DNA of 64,000 nucleotides. It comes from Amycolatopsis albispora. GTDB lineage: Bacteria > Actinomycetota > Actinomycetes > Mycobacteriales > Pseudonocardiaceae. Below, in pieces: positions 20,968 through 29,116 of the stretch. The translations under genes and the position numbers were made by a program. The notes beneath the pieces are model-generated. The model made no database searches and was not told where the DNA came from. It saw only the letters and a program-made list of their open reading frames with translations. Within the stretch, counting starts at the first letter, position 1. The number at the start of each line of letters is the position of its first letter. The stretch spans positions 3,720,001 through 3,784,000 of the forward strand of contig NZ_CP015163.1 of NCBI RefSeq assembly GCF_003312875.1, in the 5' to 3' direction.

Positions 20968-21144
20968 TCAGCCGCCCAGCGCGAGCACCACCGGGAACGG
21001 GCGCTGGAGGCGCAGTACGCCTCCTTCACTCTTCGCCGCCAGGTGGTATTCACCGTCGTGCCATTCGTGGAGCACCGCGTCGAATTCCTCGACCACCAGG
21101 TAGTACGGCACCCGGGCCTGCGCGTAGAGGGACCGCGGGGACCG
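20968..21144 (-). pseudogene. C-terminal remnant of a Uma2-family (DUF820) nuclease
   Basis: Minus-strand frame of ~58 codons reading RSLYAQARVPYYLVVEEFDA, then VLHEWHDGEYHLAAKSEGGV and LRLQRPFPVVLALGG, ending at TGA (20970-20968). This matches the C-terminal third of Uma2-fold endonuclease-like proteins (PD-(D/E)xK superfamily), including the Y-A...VPYYLVV block. An in-frame TGA precedes the segment at ~21147 and the N-terminal two thirds, including the start and most catalytic residues, are absent. Upstream it runs into palindromic element copy 1. A decayed gene is the simplest reading. Confidence 0.7.
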
Positions 21145-21212
21145 TCACTGATCAGCAGGTCGGAGGATGAGCATGCGGTCACCGAGCCCGCCCAGCGTGA
21201 GCCCGGCCCGAT

Positions 21213-21265
21213 GTCACGAATGTGGCTTTCGAGACGTCTGGCGTCTCGAATGTGGCTTTCGTGAC
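21213..21265. repeat. Dispersed palindromic element, copy 1 (rearranged arm)
   Basis: Starts GTCACGAATGTGGCTTTCGA and ends TCGAATGTGGCTTTCGTGAC. Compared with the other copies, the right arm has its inner 9 bp (AAGCCACAT) inverted to ATGTGGCTT, so both arms carry the core in the same orientation. Lies 40 bp beyond the stop of the MFS exporter gene (21306). Confidence 0.85.
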
Positions 21266-21305
21266 GCCGCACCGGGCAGGTGCTCCAGCCGCCTCGGCTG
21301 GTGGG

Positions 21306-22529
21306 TCACGCTTCTGCGCCGGGGCGGACGAAGAGGGAGGCGGCCAACGCCAGCAGCGTGATGCCCCCGAACGCGATCGCGGTGCCCGGGTAGCCGGCCA
21401 GGCCGAGGCCGACCCCGCCGATCGCGGCGCCGGCGAAGGTGCCCAGGCTCATGCCCGCCGCGTTCACGCCCAGTGCCGAGCCCCGCAGCGGGCCGCACCG
21501 GCGGACCAGCAGGGTCACCACGCACGCGGCCACGGTGGCGTGCGACGCCCCGAGCACCGCGGTCAGCACCAGCGCCAGCACCAGGTTCGTGGCGAAGTAG
21601 AACCCGGCCACCGCACCGAGCGCCACCAGCAGGCTCGCGGTCAGCATGTGCTCGGGCCGGATCCACGGCCGCTCCGCGCTGGTGTACCGCCCGGCCAGCA
21701 GGTTCCCGACGAAGAACGCCGCCCCGCTGAGCGTCCACACCAGGGCGAACAGCTCCGGGTCCAGTTCGAACCGCGAATCGTAGAACGCCGCCAGGTACGA
21801 CAGGTAGCCCATGAACGCCGCCGTCCGCAGCAGCGCGACCACCAGCAGCGGCACCGCGCCCGGCACCCCGGCCAGCGCGCGGAACGAGGCCAGGTAGCCC
21901 AGCCGCGGCCCGTCGTCCGAGGCGGCCACCGGTGCCGGGCGGCGGCGGAAGAACACCACCGACAGCGCCACCGAGATCACCGCCACCGCCAGCAGGTTCC
22001 CCCGCCACCCCCACAGCAGCGCGGGCAGCGCCACCAGCGGCGCGGCCAGCATCGCGGTCAGCGACTGGGTGGCGGTGACCAGCGTGGCCGCCCGCCCGGC
22101 CGCCGCGCCCGAGCCGAACCGGTCGGCCGCGTCGGCGGCCAGCGCCGGGTTCAGCACCGAGGTCGCCGCACCGACCAGCAGGCAGAACGCGGCCAGCGCG
22201 AGGAACTGCCCCGCCGCGCCCAGCACCGCGGACAGGCCGAGCAGCACCAGCCCGCCCCCGGCGGTGTACTGCTTGGGCACCCGGTCGAGCAGCGGGGCCA
22301 CCGCCGCGCCCACGCCCAGCGCCGCCAGCCCGCCGAGCCCGCGCAGCCCGCCCATGGCGGCCACGCTGGTTCCGGCGTCCGCCGAGATCGGCACCAGGAA
22401 GGTGCTGAACACGGTGAACGGCAACAGGCTCACCGCCGAGGCCAGCAGGACCGGGCCCAGCAGCCTGGCCATGCGCAGGTCGCTCGGCACCGGCAGCTCC
22501 CCCACCGGCTTCACGGTTTCCGCACTCAC
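21306..22529 (-). CDS. MFS transporter, probable metallophore exporter
   Basis: 407 residues, ~12 membrane segments of the CynX/YfcJ-like MFS type (LASAVSLLPFTVFSTFLVPI; AGTSVAAMGGLRGLGGLAAL; APLLDRVPKQYTAGGGLVLL). Start GTG at 22529, 43 bp after the stop of the DUF364 gene, so it is the likely last gene of the operon. In staphylopine-type systems an MFS pump (CntE) exports the chelator, and I infer the same job here. Palindromic element copy 1 lies just after its stop and may end transcription. The substrate is inferred from context only. Confidence 0.75.
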   Translation of the reverse strand: MSAETVKPVGELPVPSDLRMARLLGPVLLASAVSLLPFTVFSTFLVPISADAGTSVAAMGGLRGLGGLAALGVGAAVAPLLDRVPKQYTAGGGLVLLGLSAVLGAAGQFLALAAFCLLVGAATSVLNPALAADAADRFGSGAAAGRAATLVTATQSLTAMLAAPLVALPALLWGWRGNLLAVAVISVALSVVFFRRRPAPVAASDDGPRLGYLASFRALAGVPGAVPLLVVALLRTAAFMGYLSYLAAFYDSRFELDPELFALVWTLSGAAFFVGNLLAGRYTSAERPWIRPEHMLTASLLVALGAVAGFYFATNLVLALVLTAVLGASHATVAACVVTLLVRRCGPLRGSALGVNAAGMSLGTFAGAAIGGVGLGLAGYPGTAIAFGGITLLALAASLFVRPGAEA

Positions 22530-22572
22530 TTATCGCACTCTTTTCTTCGTGTTCCGCCCCTGGGGGCACAAT

Positions 22573-23403
22573 TTAACCGGCACGCCCGACGGGCGCCCGA
22601 TAGCGGTAGACGGTGCTCGGTTCCGCGCTGAATTGCGAAAACGGGAACGGTTCCGCCGAAACGGCGGTCACCCCGTGCCCGAGGAACGCCCTGGCCACCG
22701 CGCTGCCCGTCTGCGCGTAGATCACCAGCGGCAGGCCGCGGTCCCGGCTGCGCGCGAGCAACCGGTCGAAACTGCCGTTGCCCAGCGTCATCCCGGTGGC
22801 CACCACGGCGTCGGCGGCGTCGAGCACCTCGTCCATTTCGCGGCTGACCGGCTGCCCCCACTGGGTGGTGCGCAGGTTCAGGTCGCACGGCAGGCATGCA
22901 CCGCCGCGCTCGGTGATCGCCGCGACCAGCGGGTTCACCACGCCGATCAGGGCGACGCGCGCACCCGGCCGGATGTCCAGCAGCCCGGCGATCGCCTCGT
23001 CCCTGGCCCGCGCCCGGACCTCCGGCGTGCCGACGGGCAGCACCACCGGCTCGGCACCGGCTTCGCGGTGCGGTCGCGTGTCGGCGAGGTAGGCGTCCAG
23101 TGCCGCGATCCGGACCGGCAACCGGTCGTGCCGGATCAGCGCGTCCAGCGGTTCACCCGAAGCGGTGGCGCAGAAATCGGCGTCCAGTTCGCCTTCTTCG
23201 AACGAGCAGGCACCGAACGCGCTGCCGACGCGCAGCAGCAGGTAGTGGTTGCGGTAGGTGACCCCGCCACCGGCCAGCCGGGTGGTGTGGTGCAGCCAGA
23301 ACGCGCTCGTCACGGTGCGTTCGCCGGGTGGCGGGCCCAGTTCCCCGGCGAGCACGGCTTCGGTCAGCGCGGGCACACTTTCCATTTCCACTTTCCCTTT
23401 CAT
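22573..23403 (-). CDS. DUF364-type (putative heavy-metal chelation domain) protein
   Basis: 276 residues. The C-terminal half (from ~140, IRPGARVALIGVVNPLVAAI, then VVATGMTLGNGSFDRLLARS) matches the Rossmann-like DUF364 fold whose Pfam label is 'putative heavy-metal chelation'. A CLPC pair (Cys170, Cys173) lies in the loop after the first strand, and Cys66 and Cys78 are in the N-terminal part. The ATG at 23403 overlaps the PhyH stop (ATGA), indicating translational coupling; an in-frame ATG at 23385 is an alternative. It is probably a metal-handling or enzymatic partner in the biosynthesis or use of the predicted chelator; no reaction is known for the family. Confidence 0.7.
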   Translation of the reverse strand: MKGKVEMESVPALTEAVLAGELGPPPGERTVTSAFWLHHTTRLAGGGVTYRNHYLLLRVGSAFGACSFEEGELDADFCATASGEPLDALIRHDRLPVRIAALDAYLADTRPHREAGAEPVVLPVGTPEVRARARDEAIAGLLDIRPGARVALIGVVNPLVAAITERGGACLPCDLNLRTTQWGQPVSREMDEVLDAADAVVATGMTLGNGSFDRLLARSRDRGLPLVIYAQTGSAVARAFLGHGVTAVSAEPFPFSQFSAEPSTVYRYRAPVGRAG

Positions 23404-24161
23404 GGCAGGTCCGCCAGCAGTTCCCGCCGGTAACGCAACTCGGCCAGCTGCGGGCGGCCCGCGGGCTGGAAGCAGAACAACAGCGTGCGCCGGTCGCGAT
23501 CGCTGCGGTTGGGCGCCGACCGGTGCACCAGCGTGCCGGGGAACATCAGCACCGAACCGGCAGGCAGCTCGAGCACCCGCTCGCGTGACGCGTCCACTTT
23601 GGACGCATCGACCAGCAGCCCGGTGGGCTCGGCCCGGTCCCGCGGTGCCGGGCCGTCGCGGTGGCTGCCCGGGATGACGCTCAGCGCGCCGTTGCCGGCA
23701 CCCGCGTCGTCCAGGTAGATCATCGCGGTGGCGATGTCCGCCGCGGCCGGTCCGGCGCAGCAGTACCAGAACGGGAAGTCCTGGTGCCAGGCGAACTCCG
23801 AGCCGACCCCGGCCCGCTTGAAGTTCAGCTTGGACACGAACGGCCCCGGTTCGGCCACACCCAGCAGGTCCGCCATCGGCCCGGTGAGCCGCGGGTCCGT
23901 CCACAGTGCATCGAATGCCGGGTGCAGGTGCGAGACCGGCGCGAGGCTGCGGATCGTGCCGGTTGCTTCCGGCTCCCAGTGCAGCTTCGTGCCGTCCACG
24001 CTTTCCAGCCGGTGGCCGTCCGGCCAGACCTCGACGGAGGTCCGGCCGGACGCGGCCTTGGCCAGCACGTCGCGCTGCACCGACTCGGCGGCCTCGGCCA
24101 GCCGCGCGAGTTCGGCACCGCCGAACAGGCCGTGGAGGATTCGGTATCCGGGCTCGTTCAC
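23400..24161 (-). CDS. PhyH-family Fe(II)/2-oxoglutarate-dependent oxygenase
   Basis: 253 residues. The 2-His-1-carboxylate iron site is complete: His126-x-Asp128 in FAWHQDFPFWY and His213 in FPGTLVHRSAPN, with a following Arg (~R219-R225) suited to 2-oxoglutarate. GALSVIPGSHRDG (~158-170) is the family's conserved block. Most PhyH relatives in biosynthetic loci hydroxylate a free or carrier-bound amino acid or lipid. GTG start at 24161 overlaps the preceding stop (GTGA). Lying between the PLP enzyme and the DUF364 gene, it probably tailors the chelator, for instance by adding a metal-binding hydroxyl group (inference). Confidence 0.85.
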   Translation of the reverse strand: MNEPGYRILHGLFGGAELARLAEAAESVQRDVLAKAASGRTSVEVWPDGHRLESVDGTKLHWEPEATGTIRSLAPVSHLHPAFDALWTDPRLTGPMADLLGVAEPGPFVSKLNFKRAGVGSEFAWHQDFPFWYCCAGPAAADIATAMIYLDDAGAGNGALSVIPGSHRDGPAPRDRAEPTGLLVDASKVDASRERVLELPAGSVLMFPGTLVHRSAPNRSDRDRRTLLFCFQPAGRPQLAELRYRRELLADLP

Positions 24162-25183
24162 GCCACTCCCAGCACGTCGTGGCCCCGCGCGCAGGCGGGC
24201 CGCCGCGCCCAGTCCATCGCCGACCACGGGCAGGCCAGTTCGCTGAGCACGCCAACCTCGCGCGGGCGCATCCGGTCCAGGTCGTGTGCCTCGCGATGCC
24301 TGCTGTAGGCCGATTCGGCGTACCGGTGCCCGGTGTCCGCGGCGAGGAACACGTGCCGCCGCCCCGGCTCGCGCTCGTGTTCCCAGTGCGCCGCCAGATA
24401 GGCCGCACCGGCCGACAGCCCGGCGAAGATCCCGCTGGAGCGCAACAGGTCCACCGCCGCCGACATGGCGTATTCGAAGCAGATCCAGTGGATCCGGTCG
24501 TACAGCTCGTGCCGCACGTTCTCGAACTCGATCGAGCTGCCGATGCCCGCGATGATCATCTCCGGGTCGGCGACGTGCTCGGCGCCGAAGGTGACGCTGC
24601 CGAAGGGCTGCACGCCGATCAGCGTCACGTCCCGCCCCAGCTCACCGAGGTAGGAGGCGATCGCGCCGGTGGACGCGCCGGTGCCGACACCGCCGGACAG
24701 GCCGAGCGGGCCGGACGGCACCGCCCGGTCGATCTGCTCGGCCACCTCGCGGTAACCGAGGTAGTGGATCTCGTCGTGGTACTGGCGCATCCAGTGGTAC
24801 GACGGGTTTTCCCGCAGGATCTCGGTGATCCGCCGGACCCGCAGGCTCTGGTCGAGCTTGAGGCTGCGCGACGGCTGCACCTGCTCGAGCGTGGCGCCGA
24901 GGATTTCCAGCTGCACCTTCAGCGTGGCGTCGATCGTGGTGGACCCGACGATGTGGCAGTGCAGGCCGTACCGGTTGCAGGCCAGCGCCAGCGCGTGGGC
25001 GTAGATCCCGCTGGAGCTGTCGATCAGGGTGTCGCCCGGCCGCACCACGCCGGTGTCGAGCAGGCGCCGCACCGCACCCAGCGCCGAATAGATCTTCATC
25101 GTTTCGAAGCGCACGCAGAGCAGGTCGTCCCGGACCCGGATCAGGTCCGGTTCCTTGACCGCCTCGGCGAAGTGGTCGTGCAT
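24158..25183 (-). CDS. PLP-dependent cysteine-synthase/SbnA-like enzyme
   Basis: 341 residues of fold type II PLP enzymes. The Schiff-base Lys is probably Lys30 (RFETMKIYSALG), the substrate loop is SSSGIYAHALA (56-66), the phosphate-binding loop GGVGTGASTG (164-173), and DTGHRYAES near 280 resembles the cysteine-synthase C-terminal PLP contact. In cysteine synthases and in SbnA (staphyloferrin B) such enzymes replace a leaving group on serine by S or N nucleophiles. A C-N-forming beta-replacement building an aminoalanine-type chelator is therefore the leading idea. There is no SbnB partner next to it. ATG 25183 shares one base with the preceding stop. Confidence 0.85.
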   Translation of the reverse strand: MHDHFAEAVKEPDLIRVRDDLLCVRFETMKIYSALGAVRRLLDTGVVRPGDTLIDSSSGIYAHALALACNRYGLHCHIVGSTTIDATLKVQLEILGATLEQVQPSRSLKLDQSLRVRRITEILRENPSYHWMRQYHDEIHYLGYREVAEQIDRAVPSGPLGLSGGVGTGASTGAIASYLGELGRDVTLIGVQPFGSVTFGAEHVADPEMIIAGIGSSIEFENVRHELYDRIHWICFEYAMSAAVDLLRSSGIFAGLSAGAAYLAAHWEHEREPGRRHVFLAADTGHRYAESAYSRHREAHDLDRMRPREVGVLSELACPWSAMDWARRPACARGHDVLGVA

Positions 25184-25914
25184 CAGGCCGCGTCTCCCTT
25201 GGCGCGCAGGCGGAACAGGTAGGTCTGCACGTCGTCGTCCGGCCAGGTCCGGCGTTCGCGCACCTCGGGCACGAACCCGCTTTCGATGGCGTGCGCGATG
25301 ATGCCGCGCAGGTCCGCGGTGTTGGACACGATCAGGTGGATCTCGCCGCCGGGAGCCAGCAGACCGCGCGCGAGCACCTGGTCGAAGAACCGCGCGGTGA
25401 TCCCGGCGCCGACGCAGACGTTGCGCACCACGTCCGGGTCCTCGCTGGTCTTCAGCGCGACCGCGGGCGGGTTGAAGGTGATCACGTCGGCCTGCGCCTT
25501 GTCCGGGAAGGCGGTGAACAGGTCGGAGACGATCGCGTGCAGCGGCGGCGTGTCCCCGACGAACCGCCGGTAGTGCTGCTCGGTCGCGGCCACGCTGGCC
25601 GGGTGCACGTCGAGCGCGTAGATCTCGGCCGCGCCCGCGGTCCCGGCTGCCACCGCCTCCACGCCGAGCCCGGACCCCATGGCCACGTAGGTCCTGCCCG
25701 CCACCGGGATCCGGCCGTCGAGCAGCCGGTCGTGGATCATCTTGCTGGTCTCGCCCGGCCGGAAGACCCCGGGTGGCAGCTCGAATTCCCAGTCCCGGTA
25801 GGTGTGGGACCGCACCGTGTGCAGATCGTTCCTCGGCGGGTTCACCTCGAGGATCTCGGCGGTGGACAGCGTGGGCGGCAGGCTCGCGTGCAGTGCCCAG
25901 GATTCTTCGCTCAT
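25183..25914 (-). CDS. Class I SAM-dependent methyltransferase (NPP-motif type)
   Basis: 243 residues. SAM motif I is VAMGSGLGVEAVA (~77-89), the acidic ribose-binding residue is Asp102 (YALDVHPASV), and motif IV is FNPPAV (147-152). The (N/D)PPx motif is typical of enzymes modifying an exocyclic or amide nitrogen (PrmC/HemK-like). In the staphylopine pathway the SAM-using enzyme CntL transfers an aminobutyrate group instead of methyl, so either chemistry must be considered. ATG 25914 overlaps the ATPase stop (ATGA). It sits between the transporter and biosynthetic genes, so it is translationally linked to both. Confidence 0.8.
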   Translation of the reverse strand: MSEESWALHASLPPTLSTAEILEVNPPRNDLHTVRSHTYRDWEFELPPGVFRPGETSKMIHDRLLDGRIPVAGRTYVAMGSGLGVEAVAAGTAGAAEIYALDVHPASVAATEQHYRRFVGDTPPLHAIVSDLFTAFPDKAQADVITFNPPAVALKTSEDPDVVRNVCVGAGITARFFDQVLARGLLAPGGEIHLIVSNTADLRGIIAHAIESGFVPEVRERRTWPDDDVQTYLFRLRAKGDAA

Positions 25915-27377
25915 ACCGATTCCTTCCTGTCGAGCACCGGAGCGGAGCGGGGCTGCCCCAGTCCGGTGGCCATCCCGTCGTCGAGGACCAGCACCTCGCT
26001 GGTCACCGCGGCGATGAGCCCGAGGTCGTGGCTGATCCACAGCAGCGCGGTGGCCCGCTGCTCGTTCAGCCGCGCGAGCAGGGTGGTCACCCGGCGCGCG
26101 GTGCCGGGGTCGAGCGCGGTGGTGATCTCGTCGCACACCAGCACGTCCGGCTCGGCGAGCAGGGCACGCACGAGCGCGGCCCGCTGCAGTTCGCCGCCGG
26201 ACAGTTCACCGGGGTGCCTGGCCGCGATTTCCGCGCTGACGCCCAGTTCCGCCAGCAGTTCGACGGCTTCGCCACGCGCCGCCGTGGCGTCCAGGCCCCG
26301 CAGGCGGACCGCGGTGCGGGCCACCTGGTCGAGCACCGGCCGCCGGTCGTCGAACGAGCCGCGGACCTCCTGCCAGACGTACTGCACGCGGCGCCGGAGT
26401 TCGCGGCCGCGCTTGCGCAGCACCGGCAGCGGCCGCCCGTCGAGGCGCAGTTCGCCGGTGTACCGCTCGTGCAGCCCGGCGATGCACCTGGCGAGCGTGG
26501 TTTTCCCGCTGCCGGACGGGCCGACCACGCCGATCCGGCCGCCCGGCGGCAGCGCGAGATCGATGTCGTGCAGGATCGGCTGCCGTCCGCGTGGCCGCAC
26601 CGACGCCGACAGCCCGCGCAGTTCGAGCAGCGCGTCGGCCGGGCCGGGCGCCGCCCAGTCGTGTGCCGGTGGCACCACCTCGCCGAGCACCTCGTCCGGC
26701 GTGCCCGTGGCCACCACCCGGCCGTGGTCCAGCAGCACCACGTGGTCGGCCAGCGCCCGCACCAGATCGTGCTGGTGGCTCAGCAGCAGGATGGCCAGCC
26801 CGGTCGCAGCGAGTTCGGCCAGCTCACCGGCCAGGCGCAGCCGGGTGACCGTGTCGAGGCCGGTGCTCGGTTCGTCGAGCACCAGCACCCGCGGCCCGCA
26901 GACCAGCGCCTGCGCCAGCGCGACCCGCTGCCGCTGACCGCCGGAGAACTGGTGCGGGAACCGCCGCCGGACGTCACCGGGCAGTTGCGCCGCGCGCAGC
27001 GCTTCGGCGACAACGTCCTCTGTGGACTCGTTGGGGCGGTGCAGTTTCGCCAGTTCCCGCAGGGTGGTGCCGATCCGGCGGGCGGGGTTGAGCGCGCTGC
27101 CGGGGTGCTGCGGCAGGTATGACACCACTCCCCCGCGCAGTCCGGGCGGCGGTTCCCCGGCCAGCACGGCGGATCCGGCGACGGTCACCGATCCGGTCAG
27201 CCGCACCCCGGGCGCGGACTCGCCGAGCAGCGCCAGCGCCGCCGTGGTCTTCCCGCTGCCCGACGGCCCGACGAGCGCGGCCACCTTGCCGGGCCACAAC
27301 CGGAAACCGATGTCCCGCACCAGGAACTCGTCTCCGGCGCGGGCGGTCAGACCGTCCACTTCGACCAGTGCGCTCAT
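25911..27377 (-). CDS. Fused double ABC ATPase of the Opp/Nik (Cnt)-type importer
   Basis: 488 residues with two complete ABC cassettes. N-terminal: Walker A VGPSGSGKTTAALAL, signature FSGGQRQRVALAQAL, Walker B VLVLDEPSTGLD. C-terminal (from ~255): Walker A VGPSGSGKTTLARCI, signature LSGGELQRAALVRAL, Walker B VLVCDEITTALD, where the usual Pro after DE is Ile. In Opp/Dpp/Nik systems the two ATPases are normally separate (OppD/OppF, CntD/CntF). The fusion powers uptake through the two permeases encoded just upstream. ATG 27377 overlaps the permease stop (ATGA). Confidence 0.93.
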   Translation of the reverse strand: MSALVEVDGLTARAGDEFLVRDIGFRLWPGKVAALVGPSGSGKTTAALALLGESAPGVRLTGSVTVAGSAVLAGEPPPGLRGGVVSYLPQHPGSALNPARRIGTTLRELAKLHRPNESTEDVVAEALRAAQLPGDVRRRFPHQFSGGQRQRVALAQALVCGPRVLVLDEPSTGLDTVTRLRLAGELAELAATGLAILLLSHQHDLVRALADHVVLLDHGRVVATGTPDEVLGEVVPPAHDWAAPGPADALLELRGLSASVRPRGRQPILHDIDLALPPGGRIGVVGPSGSGKTTLARCIAGLHERYTGELRLDGRPLPVLRKRGRELRRRVQYVWQEVRGSFDDRRPVLDQVARTAVRLRGLDATAARGEAVELLAELGVSAEIAARHPGELSGGELQRAALVRALLAEPDVLVCDEITTALDPGTARRVTTLLARLNEQRATALLWISHDLGLIAAVTSEVLVLDDGMATGLGQPRSAPVLDRKESV

Positions 27378-28168
27378 GCCGCGACCACCTCCCGGCGACG
27401 GCCGAGCAACCGGTCGGCGAGCAGGTTCAGCCCGAGCGTGAAGGCCACGATCATGGCCGCCGGCGCGAGCACCGACCACGGTTGCAGCAGCAGGCCCTCC
27501 CGGTTGCGCGAAACCGTCACCGCCCAGTCCGGCGAGGTCGGGTTCAGCCCGAGCCCGAGGAAGTTCGCCGAAGCCACGATGAACACCGCGAGCGTGATGC
27601 GGGTACCGATGTCGGCGAGCACCGGCGGCAACGCCGACCGCGCGACCAAGCCGAACTGGATGCGTGCCCACGACTCGCCCTGCATGCGCATCGCCTCCAC
27701 CGCGGGCCCGCTCGCCGCGTCCAGCGCGGCCGCGCGCACCAGCCTGGCCACGGTCGGCACGTTCACCGCGCCGACCACCAGCGCGATCGCCAGCGGGTCC
27801 CCGCGCCAGCCGACCGCGACCACGCTGATCACCAGCAGCGAAGGCAGGGGCAGCAGGATGTCCAGCGGCCGGATCAGCGCCTCGTCCAGCACCCGGCGGC
27901 GGGTGGACGCGGCCACCAGGCCGATCAGCCCGCCCGCGAGATAGGCGAAAACCACGGCCAGCAGCGCCACGCCCAGCGTAGTGCGCCCGCCGAGCAGCAG
28001 CGTGCCGAACACGTCCCGGCCGAGCCCGTCGGTGCCGAGCAGCCCGCCGCCGCTGTACGGCAGACCGGGCGGGCGCGCGACCGCATCGGCCAGCAGCGGT
28101 CCGAGCAGCGCGACCAGCACCGGCACCGCGAGCAGTGCCACCGAAACCCCGGTGATCAGGCGCTTCAC
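27374..28168 (-). CDS. Opp/Nik-type ABC permease, second subunit (OppC/CntC-like)
   Basis: 264 residues with about six membrane segments. Typical OppC order: LGTDGLGRDVFGTLLLGGRT near the N-terminus and the EAA loop AMRMQGESWARIQFGLVARS contacting the ATPase, then NFLGLGLNPTSPDWAVTVS. GTG at 28168 overlaps the first permease stop (GTGA). Forms the transmembrane channel with the upstream permease. Confidence 0.93.
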   Translation of the reverse strand: MKRLITGVSVALLAVPVLVALLGPLLADAVARPPGLPYSGGGLLGTDGLGRDVFGTLLLGGRTTLGVALLAVVFAYLAGGLIGLVAASTRRRVLDEALIRPLDILLPLPSLLVISVVAVGWRGDPLAIALVVGAVNVPTVARLVRAAALDAASGPAVEAMRMQGESWARIQFGLVARSALPPVLADIGTRITLAVFIVASANFLGLGLNPTSPDWAVTVSRNREGLLLQPWSVLAPAAMIVAFTLGLNLLADRLLGRRREVVAA

Positions 28169-29112
28169 CGCAGCACCTCCGTCCGCGGCACGAGCCGGTT
28201 GCAGACCAGGTCCGCGGCGAGGTTCACCAGCAGCGCGGCGACCGCCAGCACCAGCGTCAGCCCCTGCACCACCGGCACGTCCCGCGCTTCCACCCCGTCG
28301 ATCAACGCGGTGGCGAACCCGGGAATGGCGAAGATCGCCTCCACCACCAGCACCCCGCCGAGCAGGTTGTCGCCGACGCGGGCCAGTTCCTGCACGCCGG
28401 GCACCGCCGCGTTGGGCAGCACGTGCCGCAGCAGCAAGGATTTCCGGGGCACGCCGAGCCGGCGCGCCTGCACCACGTACCCGGCGTGCAGCGAGGTGAT
28501 CGTGCCCGCGCGGACCTGCCGCGACAGCGTGCACACCGTGCGCAGGAACAGCACCAGCACCGGAAGCACCAGCAGTTCGGGGCTGGTCAGCAGGTCCTCG
28601 CCGGTGGCGCCAACCCAGGTCGCGGGCAGCCAGCCGAGTTGCAGTGACAGCACCGAAATCAGCAGCAGCGCCAGCACGAAGTCCGGGATCGCGGTGAGCA
28701 CCAGGGTGATCGAGGTGATCGACCGGTCCAGCCTGCCGCCCTCGTACACCCCGGCCAGCGCGCCGAGCAGCGCGGCCAGCGGCACCACCACGGCCAGCGT
28801 GGCCACCGCGAGCACCAGCGTCGCGCCCACCGAGCCGCCGATGATCTCGGTCACCGGCTGCCCGTTGACCAGCGAATGCCCGAGGTCCCCGGTGAGCACC
28901 CCGCCGGCCCAGTCGAAGAACCGCTCCACCGCGGGCCGGTCCAGCCCGAGTTCGGCACGCAGGTTCGCGACCTGCTCCGGGGACGCGCTCTCGTCGAACC
29001 GCACGTCGGCGGCGTCCCCCGGCAGCAGCGCGGTCAACGCGAAGACCAGCACGGAAAGCACCATCAGCTGCACCAGGGCCAGGCCCAGCCGCTGGGCGAC
29101 GTATCCACGCAC
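28165..29112 (-). CDS. Opp/Nik-type ABC permease, first subunit (OppB/CntB-like)
   Basis: 315 residues. Characteristic N-terminus (RLGLALVQLMVLSVLVFALT), a periplasmic loop with RAELGLDRPAVERFFDWAGG and GDLGHSLVNGQPVTEII, and the EAA loop VVQARRLGVPRKSLLLRHVL. About six membrane segments. GTG start at 29112, 4 bp after the binding-protein stop. Together with the next permease and the fused ATPase this makes a complete family-5 importer, used by relatives for peptides, nickel, or metal-opine complexes. Confidence 0.93.
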   Translation of the reverse strand: MRGYVAQRLGLALVQLMVLSVLVFALTALLPGDAADVRFDESASPEQVANLRAELGLDRPAVERFFDWAGGVLTGDLGHSLVNGQPVTEIIGGSVGATLVLAVATLAVVVPLAALLGALAGVYEGGRLDRSITSITLVLTAIPDFVLALLLISVLSLQLGWLPATWVGATGEDLLTSPELLVLPVLVLFLRTVCTLSRQVRAGTITSLHAGYVVQARRLGVPRKSLLLRHVLPNAAVPGVQELARVGDNLLGGVLVVEAIFAIPGFATALIDGVEARDVPVVQGLTLVLAVAALLVNLAADLVCNRLVPRTEVLR

Positions 29113-29116
29113 CGCT

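Larger units (their letters stand above)
20692..21305. other. 614-bp non-genic stretch between two MFS genes
   Basis: No intact gene. It contains two adjacent hairpins (20913-20950), a Uma2-like gene remnant (20968-21144) and copy 1 of the dispersed palindromic element (21213-21265), each listed separately. The remaining C-rich sequence at 20700-20910 shows nothing I can name. Confidence 0.6.
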
